Position numbers and translations under genes: made by a program. A stretch of DNA of 11,269 bases from CALCTE01 sp045627885 (lineage in GTDB: Bacteria > Bacillota > Clostridia > Oscillospirales > CAG-272). Of the stretch, positions 7,434 through 11,269 are shown in pieces (the stretch's first letter is position 1; each line of letters opens with the position of its first letter). The notes beneath the pieces were generated by a model, which searched no databases, was not told where the DNA came from, and saw nothing but the letters and a program-made list of their open reading frames with translations. Location of the stretch: positions 1 through 11,269 of the forward strand of contig JAZQOM010000014.1 of the NCBI GenBank assembly GCA_045627885.1, written 5' to 3'.

Positions 7434-7757
7434 TTACTCGATAATTGCGTCTTCGAGATTTGACAGAATATAGTCCTGAAGTCCCGTCACACCGTGAGCG
7501 GTACGCAGATGCTCGTTGAGCCTGTTGTGCTCAAGCATGGCGATTCTCATTCCCGATTTTGCCATTCTGTCGAATTTTTCGCTTTCCTCGGCACGCAGAA
7601 CAAGCTTGTCCACCTGCTCCTTGATGTGCTTTATCTCCGCCTTTTGCTCGCCCTCGGCGACGCCTTTTGTTCCCGCCGAGCTGAATCTTCCGATAAAGAA
7701 AGCTGCCGCCGTAAACAGAAGTCCCGCAGCCGAAATGGCTATCGAGACAGAATTCAT
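7434..7757 (-). CDS. Membrane-anchored coiled-coil protein of the lysis cassette
   Basis: I do not recognise the family. The 107-residue product starts with a hydrophobic segment (about residues 4-20, VSIAISAAGLLFTAAAF), followed by a long charged helix with heptad-like spacing (about 34-75, containing AEIKHIKEQVDKLVLRA) and a mixed C-terminus. This resembles the small transmembrane plus coiled-coil proteins that accompany holin and endolysin in phages of Gram-positive bacteria. It could be a second holin-like or regulatory factor. The start at 7757 is set by AAGGAG (7768-7763) at the usual distance. The frame is open a further 30 codons upstream to 7847, but that part runs through the hairpin leader and lacks a ribosome binding site. 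It is the first gene of the operon. Confidence 0.75.
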   Translation of the reverse strand: MNSVSIAISAAGLLFTAAAFFIGRFSSAGTKGVAEGEQKAEIKHIKEQVDKLVLRAEESEKFDRMAKSGMRIAMLEHNRLNEHLRTAHGVTGLQDYILSNLEDAIIE

Positions 7758-7776
7758 AAAAACTCCTTCTTTCAAT

Positions 7777-7834
7777 AAAAAATACCGAACTTTTGTTCGT
7801 GCTCCGCCGATAAAAAATCTCCCGAATGGGGGAG
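7777..7834 (-). promoter_or_regulatory. Leader of lysis operon with two terminator-like hairpins
   Basis: On the minus-strand transcript, stem CUCCC/GGGAG (7834-7830 with 7823-7819) is followed after one base by six U (7817-7812). A second stem, CGAAC/GUUCG (7799-7795 with 7790-7786, AAAA loop), is followed shortly by another six-U run (7782-7777). Both are only 5 bp, but they lie in tandem within the roughly 100-base leader, as expected for an attenuator. Whether they actually stop transcription cannot be told from sequence. Confidence 0.4.
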
Positions 7835-7867
7835 CGGAAGCGTTCATACCATTTACGGCGTGATAAT

Positions 7868-7896
7868 ATTATACCATAAAACGGTAAAACAGTCAA
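7868..7896 (-). promoter_or_regulatory. Sigma-A promoter of the lysis cassette
   Basis: Read on the minus strand, TTGACT (7896-7891) and exact TATAAT (7873-7868) are separated by 17 bp. Transcription should begin near 7861, giving a leader of about 100 bases before ATG 7757. A housekeeping-type promoter on an orphan lysis cassette is notable, because phage lysis genes are normally late genes. Confidence 0.82.
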
Positions 7897-8012
7897 TAAA
7901 AAAGAACTATTTGCAGTCCTTTCTATGGGACAGTGAGCGTATTTTGAGGCTTGCGGCGAATACGGGAATTATTTTTGCGGATATTATATTGTGCAAATTC
8001 TCAAAAAAGGTA

Positions 8013-8041
8013 TTGATTTTTGGAAAAAACCGTGTTATAAT
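8013..8041 (+). promoter_or_regulatory. Promoter of tRNA-Ser
   Basis: TTGATT (8013-8018) and exact TATAAT (8036-8041) are spaced by 17 bp. A small hairpin, GCGTC/GACGC (8049-8053 with 8058-8062), falls at the predicted 5' end of the precursor. Apart from this promoter and the divergent one at 7868-7896, the stretch 7897-8094 holds nothing I can identify. Confidence 0.8.
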
Positions 8042-8094
8042 AACTCACGCGTCGGAAGACGCATAAGTGAATACGGAAAGATTTGCTTCACTTT

Positions 8095-8184
8095 GGAGTT
8101 GTACTCAAGTGGTGAAGAGGCGCCCCTGCTAAGGGTGTAGGTCGAGAAATCGGCGCGAGAGTTCAAATCTCTCCAACTCCGCCA
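8095..8184 (+). tRNA. tRNA-Ser (anticodon GCU)
   Basis: The acceptor stem GGAGTTG (8095-8101) pairs perfectly with CAACTCC (8174-8180), followed by discriminator G and an encoded CCA (8182-8184). The anticodon stem 8121-8125/8133-8137 (one G-U pair) encloses loop CTGCTAA with anticodon GCT at 8128-8130, reading AGC and AGU codons. A long variable arm (about 8138-8156) is diagnostic of tRNA-Ser. The T arm GAGAG-TTCAAAT-CTCTC is intact. It has its own promoter and terminator. Confidence 0.95.
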
Positions 8185-8186
8185 AC

Positions 8187-8226
8187 AAAAAAGTCCCTTT
8201 TGTCTACCGACAAAAGGCACTTTTTT
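8187..8226 (+). terminator. Intrinsic terminator of tRNA-Ser
   Basis: A long stem pairs 8187-8194 with 8219-8226 and 8196-8204 with 8209-8217, with a single C-C mismatch (8195/8218), a TACC loop, and a TTTTTT run that forms the 3' edge. It starts 2 bases after the tRNA CCA end. The same hairpin occurs, nearly identical, after the transporter gene at 10216-10253. Confidence 0.9.
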
Positions 8227-8255
8227 GAATGATGTTTGCCCTGACGGGCAAATGA
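8189..8255 (+). repeat. Direct repeat copy 1 (terminator + first fishbone hairpin)
   Basis: These 67 bases align without gaps to 10216-10282, with 60 identical and 7 different positions by my count. Three of the differences fall in the terminator loop. The repeat covers the terminator plus the leader GAATGAT and the hairpin TTTGCCC/GGGCAAA. The two copies bracket the transporter gene in the same orientation. Confidence 0.85.
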
Positions 8256-8378
8256 TGTACCCTGCGGGTATGATGTTGCCTTTGGCGTATGAGGAACGGA
8301 TATTATATCATGCCGGCAAAGCGAAAATATATCATACGGCATCAGCCGTATATCATATCGCTTAAGCGATATATCATT
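8228..8378. repeat. Fishbone array of nested complementary spacers and hairpins
   Basis: Short hairpins are punctuated by a conserved heptamer. On the left side the spacers read ATGATGT (8229-8235, 8252-8258, 8270-8276); on the right ATATCAT (8329-8335, 8350-8356, 8371-8377). Each left spacer pairs with its mirror-image right spacer through seven pairs, one being G-U, and the outermost pair extends to eight (8228-8235 with 8371-8378). Between spacers sit hairpins TTTGCCC/GGGCAAA, ACCC/GGGT and GCC/GGC on the left, and ACGGC/GCCGT and the palindrome ATCGCTTAAGCGAT (8357-8370) on the right. The centre (8288-8328) contains a further ATGA/TCAT pair and GCCGGC. No ORF is present. Confidence 0.75.
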
Positions 8379-8448
8379 AAATTGTGCTGCTTGGTTGCAC
8401 TAACCCCCTGAGAAATGCGAGAAATCACAGGAGAAAAGGAAAATAATG

Positions 8449-8477
8449 TTGATTTCTGTATTACCGTATGATAAACT
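8449..8477 (+). promoter_or_regulatory. Promoter of the transporter gene
   Basis: TTGATT (8449-8454) and TAAACT (8472-8477) are spaced by 17 bp, with an extended -10 TGA immediately before the -10 hexamer. An 8-bp inverted repeat, AGAAATCA (8420-8427) and TGATTTCT (8450-8457), overlaps the -35 and could be an operator or a hairpin. Transcription would begin near 8484. Confidence 0.55.
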
Positions 8478-8507
8478 GTTAGCATATTAGGAAAGGAACA
8501 GCACTCT

Positions 8508-10073
8508 GTGATGCAAACATACAAACTTAACGGAGAAACCATTGACATCATTTCCGACAGTATCGAAAAAACATACCGACAGTGCGGATGCACTAAGAAA
8601 GAGACTATTAGGGCAAAGCTCTTGATTGAGGAAGCACTGTTGAAGTACAGAAGCAAATTCGGGGAAGATATTGAACTGTATTTCAGGCAGTACGCCATCT
8701 TCGGGCAGATTCGCTTTACAGTACGGTTAATGTGCCCCAGCTTCGATCCGTTCACGCTGGAAGAAAATCCGATGGCTTTTATGATAAAATCCATCATGTC
8801 TTCCTTCGAGAACGGGATTCCCACATGGAAATACCGCAATCTTGAAAATGAAATTGTTTTCGTCATCCATAAAAAAGCAAAGCTCGGCAGTTTTGCAAAA
8901 ATCGGTATCGGAGTCGGCATTGCGGTTATTTTGGGTATCATTCTGAGGATTCTCATTGCTGGAAAAGCCCTGACTCCGTTTGTGACCGATTATATTCAAC
9001 CCATTACCAACGCCTATGCGGGACTGTTCTGCGTTATGGCAGTGTTGCTTACGATGTTTGCCATCACGCTGAGTATCGTCCATGTGGGCGATATGTCGTC
9101 GGCAGGCGCCATGGGAGGTAGGATGCTGCGGCGGTTTTGCTGTCTTTCAGCTCTGAGCGTAATCGTGCTGACCGTGCCGATTCTGCCCTTTTTCCGGTAT
9201 GTTTCCGGCGGAGAGTATTCCATTGCCGCGAAATCGTTGTATGATGTATTCATCGGATTCATTCCCACCAATCTGGTCAGCCCGTTTCTGAACTTCAATT
9301 CCGTACACATCATGATTATCGGTGCCATGTTCGGATTCTCGCTACTCGTTATGGGGCAGAAGGGAGAGACGCTTACCGAGGTATTTGATGAATGTAATAT
9401 GGTTGCGATTCTGACCAACAACTTCTTGAACAAATTCATTTCCGTATATGTCGCGCTGAATGTGTTTTCCATCATCACAACAAGCAATTTCAGTGATTTG
9501 GCGAGTGCCGGTAAGATGGTGGGTGCCATCCTGATTGCGGTGCTTGTGTTGTTTGCGGCGTTCATCGTGTTCGGCTTTTTGAAGACGAAGATGAAGCCGG
9601 GCGAATTCTTGAAGTTCATGATGCCGACATTCTTCATCTGCATTTCCTCCGCAAACTTCGGCGCCGCATTCAGTACCATAGCGGACAGCCTTCTGTCAAA
9701 GGATGTGCCTGCGGACACGATGAGCCTTTCCGTGAATTTGGGCTGTATGTTCTTTAAGCCGGCTGCCACATTGACGATGATTTTCTCGACCTTGTTTATG
9801 GCAAGCAAATACGGTATTGCGATTTCTCCGGTGTGGGTGGTCATATCCGTTGTGATGTCCTTCATTCTTGTTGGTGCTATGCCGAACATCCCCGGTGCTT
9901 TGGTGTCAGTCATTACCGTTGTATATGCTCAGCTCGGACTTCCGGCAGAAGCGGTTGCGCTGATGATTGCCATCAACGCCATTCTTCAATTTGTAACGGT
10001 TGCGGTGGATACCTGCTGTATGCAGATTATTACGATTGGTTTTACCTCGACCAAAGCCGAGGAGGAAAACTGA
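8508..10073 (+). CDS. DAACS-fold transporter with N-terminal GHKL-like domain
   Basis: This 521-residue membrane protein has a soluble N-terminal domain (1-122) followed by a glutamate-transporter-fold domain (about 130-510, Na+/H+:dicarboxylate symporter family). The N-terminal part follows the order of RsbW-type anti-sigma ATPases: LLIEEALLKY (38-47) at the N-box, SFDPF (78-82) near the G1 box, and a terminal helix-strand pair (88-123). It lacks the N-box Asn and glycine motifs, so ATP binding is doubtful. In the transporter part, HP1 reads CISSANFG (378-385), TM7 VNLGCM (409-414) replaces NMDGT, HP2 is NIPGALVS (460-467), and TM8 lacks the usual Asp, Arg and Asn, so the substrate is probably not glutamate or aspartate. 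The start may be GTG 8508 or ATG 8511; AAGGA is at 8493-8497. Confidence 0.85.
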   Translation: MMQTYKLNGETIDIISDSIEKTYRQCGCTKKETIRAKLLIEEALLKYRSKFGEDIELYFRQYAIFGQIRFTVRLMCPSFDPFTLEENPMAFMIKSIMSSFENGIPTWKYRNLENEIVFVIHKKAKLGSFAKIGIGVGIAVILGIILRILIAGKALTPFVTDYIQPITNAYAGLFCVMAVLLTMFAITLSIVHVGDMSSAGAMGGRMLRRFCCLSALSVIVLTVPILPFFRYVSGGEYSIAAKSLYDVFIGFIPTNLVSPFLNFNSVHIMIIGAMFGFSLLVMGQKGETLTEVFDECNMVAILTNNFLNKFISVYVALNVFSIITTSNFSDLASAGKMVGAILIAVLVLFAAFIVFGFLKTKMKPGEFLKFMMPTFFICISSANFGAAFSTIADSLLSKDVPADTMSLSVNLGCMFFKPAATLTMIFSTLFMASKYGIAISPVWVVISVVMSFILVGAMPNIPGALVSVITVVYAQLGLPAEAVALMIAINAILQFVTVAVDTCCMQIITIGFTSTKAEEEN

Positions 10074-10215
10074 TACGCTTACGGGATTCGTCGGAAAAGC
10101 GAAATGATTGCAAACGCTTCATTATAGTTCTGTTGCTGTTTTTTCTATCCGACCGAAACCTGCATTTTCAAACCCATAATACGATTGTATCGAAGAGTTA
10201 CTACTTATACAATAT

Positions 10216-10253
10216 AAAAGTCTCTTTTGTCATACGACAAAAGGGACTTTTTT
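10216..10253 (+). terminator. Intrinsic terminator of the transporter gene
   Basis: A 16-bp stem (10216-10231 with 10236-10251, one T-G wobble) with an ATAC loop ends in a T-run reaching 10253. It lies 143 bases after the transporter stop codon. The intervening 10074-10215 holds no gene I can see. The hairpin is a near copy of the tRNA-Ser terminator. Confidence 0.88.
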
Positions 10254-10282
10254 GAATGATGTTTGCCCTTACGGGCTAATGA
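10216..10282 (+). repeat. Direct repeat copy 2
   Basis: This is the second copy of the 67-bp module found at 8189-8255, offset by exactly 2,027 bases with no indels. Its hairpin is TTTGCCC/GGGC followed by TAATGA, so the last stem pairs seen in copy 1 are partly lost here. The terminator arm is better paired than in copy 1. Confidence 0.85.
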
Positions 10283-10340
10283 AGAAACAGTAATGAGAAA
10301 ACGGGAGAAAGCGCGAGAAAGCGAGCGACTTCATTCATTC
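10254..10340. repeat. Short, divergent fishbone element
   Basis: GAATGA (10254-10259) pairs with TCATTC (10335-10340), and ATGAAG (10279-10284) pairs with the directly adjacent CTTCAT (10329-10334). The hairpin TTTGCCC/GGGC sits between the two left arms. The spacer sequences differ from those of the element at 8228-8378, yet nested pairing is retained. The inner part has a tandem GAGAAAGCG (10305-10313, 10315-10323). The element ends 5 bases before the next promoter. Confidence 0.5.
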
Positions 10341-10345
10341 CCACC

Positions 10346-10374
10346 TTGCAAACCTGCAAAAAATATGCTATACT
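10346..10374 (+). promoter_or_regulatory. Strong extended -10 promoter of the small membrane protein operon
   Basis: TTGCAA (10346-10351) and TATACT (10369-10374) are spaced by 17 bp, with an extended TGC motif (10366-10368) directly before the -10. Transcription would start near 10381, leaving a leader of about 107 bases before ATG 10488. GAAGAA and TTCTTC in that leader could form a stem, but I see no known riboswitch. Confidence 0.8.
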
Positions 10375-10487
10375 ATTATGTCAAGAAATGCACAAAGGCG
10401 AAACCGGAAGAATTTTTCAAAAAGCAGTAGCCAATTTTCGGAGTTCTTCGTATAAAGAGATAAAGATATATAAAGGAGCACTTTATT

Positions 10488-10760
10488 ATGAAAAAAATTG
10501 TAAGTATTCTTTTGGCACTTATGCTTTGTATGGCGCTCTGTGTTCCCGCATTTGCAAAAGAAGATGCAAATAATTCCGAAACCGAATCTGCCATTACTTT
10601 AGATGCCCATATGGGAGACAATAAGGGCGGCTCTGCTTTATCCGAAGGCAGTTTGACGATTATCGTCGGCGTTGCGGCGGCGGTTGTGTTCGGCCTCGGC
10701 GGATTCTTTGTAGGCAAAGCGGTGGGAAAGAAAAAGAAACCCGCGGCGGACGAAGAATGA
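10488..10760 (+). CDS. Small exported single-pass membrane protein
   Basis: I do not recognise a family. The 90-residue product has a clear signal peptide (MKK, hydrophobic core to about residue 18, likely cleavage after VPAFA at 23). A short acidic and polar ectodomain (24-54) is followed by a second hydrophobic segment (57-78, LTIIVGVAAAVVFGLGGFFVG) and a cytoplasmic tail KKKK plus acidic residues. After cleavage it would be a type I single-pass protein with about 33 residues outside. There is no LPXTG or lipobox. AAAGGAG (10472-10478) is 9 bases before the ATG. A multi-pass membrane protein gene starts 10 bases after its stop, so the two are probably co-transcribed and may act together. 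Confidence 0.8.
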   Translation: MKKIVSILLALMLCMALCVPAFAKEDANNSETESAITLDAHMGDNKGGSALSEGSLTIIVGVAAAVVFGLGGFFVGKAVGKKKKPAADEE

Positions 10761-10770
10761 GTTGTGCATT

Positions 10771-11269
10771 ATGAATTATGAATTATTTTACGCTCTTGCA
10801 TCGTTTCTTGTGGCGGCGTTTGCGTTCGGCTACGGTGCGGCAAAGCTCTTCAAAAAGAAAAAGCCGATGTATCTGCAGCTCCTCGTCTGTGCGGCGGGAT
10901 GCTTTGCGATACAGCAGCTTTCCTATGTGGTCAATATATGGTGTGATGTGACGGCGACGGCAAATATCGGAATGTTCGGCATCTTCGGCTGTAACTTTTT
11001 CCTCTTGTCCGCCAACTTCGGCACACTGGATAAGATAGTGGACGACGGCAAGGCTTCCGGCAAGGCACGGGCAATTTCCATTATTGCTCCCGTTATTATG
11101 GCGGTGCTTGCAGTGGCAGCCTTCCTTTCGTGGAAAGACAAGGATATGTTCTGCGCCGTGATGTGGCTTGTTATGCTCATTCCGGCATTGCCTGCATCGT
11201 ATTTTAACTTAAAGCACATTCTTTTGCCGATGGATTCGTTTGAGTTCTTAAAGGCAACAAAGCCGTGCA
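10771..11269 (+). CDS. Multi-pass membrane protein, 3' end beyond window
   Basis: The frame is open from ATG 10771 to the window edge, giving 166 visible residues. About five transmembrane segments can be seen (roughly residues 3-25, 33-57, 67-87, 104-124, 129-148). Short loops include a KKKK motif after the first helix, resembling the tail of the neighbouring small protein. I do not recognise a family. It could be a sensor with a cytosolic output domain further on, or a complete membrane protein of moderate size. The ribosome binding site is poor (GAAGAATGAG overlapping the upstream gene's end), so translation may depend on coupling to that gene. Which domain follows cannot be seen. Confidence 0.75.
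   Translation, partial: MNYELFYALASFLVAAFAFGYGAAKLFKKKKPMYLQLLVCAAGCFAIQQLSYVVNIWCDVTATANIGMFGIFGCNFFLLSANFGTLDKIVDDGKASGKARAISIIAPVIMAVLAVAAFLSWKDKDMFCAVMWLVMLIPALPASYFNLKHILLPMDSFEFLKATKPC

Noticed and set aside
6861..7463. A 200-codon open frame on the plus strand
   Set aside because: It is antisense to the amidase gene, whose zinc ligands and ribosome binding site are clear. No protein family is recognisable in the plus-strand translation.
7758..7847. N-terminal extension of the lysis-cassette membrane protein
   Set aside because: The frame is open, but it lies in the hairpin leader, has no ribosome binding site, and would put 30 polar and basic residues before the membrane anchor. The ATG at 7757 has AAGGAG at proper distance.
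7860..8066. A 68-codon plus-strand ORF
   Set aside because: It has no ribosome binding site, overlaps two promoters (minus strand at 7868-7896 and the tRNA promoter at 8013-8041), and its translation resembles no protein.
8095..8184. tRNA-Ser as a phage attachment site for the lysis cassette
   Set aside because: I found no second copy of the tRNA 3' end near the left border of the cassette (around 6060-6110), and no integrase gene is visible.
8227..8378. CRISPR array
   Set aside because: The repeated units are only 6-8 bases, spacing is irregular, the right half carries the complementary form, and the intervals are self-complementary hairpins rather than unique spacers.
9014..9913. A 299-codon open frame on the minus strand
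   Set aside because: It lies wholly antisense to the transporter gene, has no ribosome binding site, and its translation is low-complexity and Met/Asn/Thr-rich, as expected from a shadow of a hydrophobic coding region.

Overview
The window looks like a chromosomal segment of an endospore-forming, Gram-positive anaerobe of the class Clostridia, most likely an Oscillospirales/Ruminococcus-type gut or rumen bacterium. The grounds are a spoVM gene and a SipL-like spore-coat protein, a secreted enzyme ending in a type I dockerin (the cellulosome anchoring module), strong AGGAGG-type ribosome binding sites, clean sigma-A promoters and many intrinsic terminators. This placement is inference from gene content; no 16S or marker search was possible.

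Region 1 (1-181) has no gene and is packed with hairpins, the last an intrinsic terminator. Region 2 (182-744, minus strand) is a cytosolic cyclophilin with its own TTGACA-N17-TATAAT promoter. Region 3 (751-4043, plus strand) is a sporulation block: a possible sigma-E promoter, a 25-codon spoVM, a terminator, a SpoVB/MATE-type flippase and a SipL-like protein (three SPOCS/DUF3794-like repeats plus a C-terminal LysM). SpoVM and SipL belong to the SpoVM-SpoIVA-SipL basement layer of the spore coat, so their proximity makes functional sense.

Region 4 (4051-6063) holds a secreted LamG-calcineurin-type phosphoesterase-dockerin protein. A perfect 15-bp hairpin separates it from the convergent Region 5 (6106-7896, minus strand). 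That region is a compact phage-type lysis cassette: membrane-anchored coiled-coil protein, zinc amidase and LLH-family holin. It has its own consensus promoter and a hairpin-rich leader, and no other phage genes are present.

Region 6 (8013-8226) is tRNA-Ser(GCU) with promoter and terminator. Region 7 (8187-10340) is the most unusual part. A transporter gene, encoding a degenerate GHKL-ATPase-like domain fused to a glutamate-transporter-fold (DAACS) domain with altered substrate motifs, lies between two directly repeated intergenic modules 2,027 bp apart. Each module is an intrinsic terminator followed by a start of a nested, fishbone-like array of hairpins. In the first copy the spacers between hairpins (ATGATGT on the left, ATATCAT on the right) pair with one another in nested order. 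Region 8 (10346-11269) is a new transcription unit from a strong extended -10 promoter. It encodes a small secreted/membrane protein and a multi-pass membrane protein cut by the window edge.
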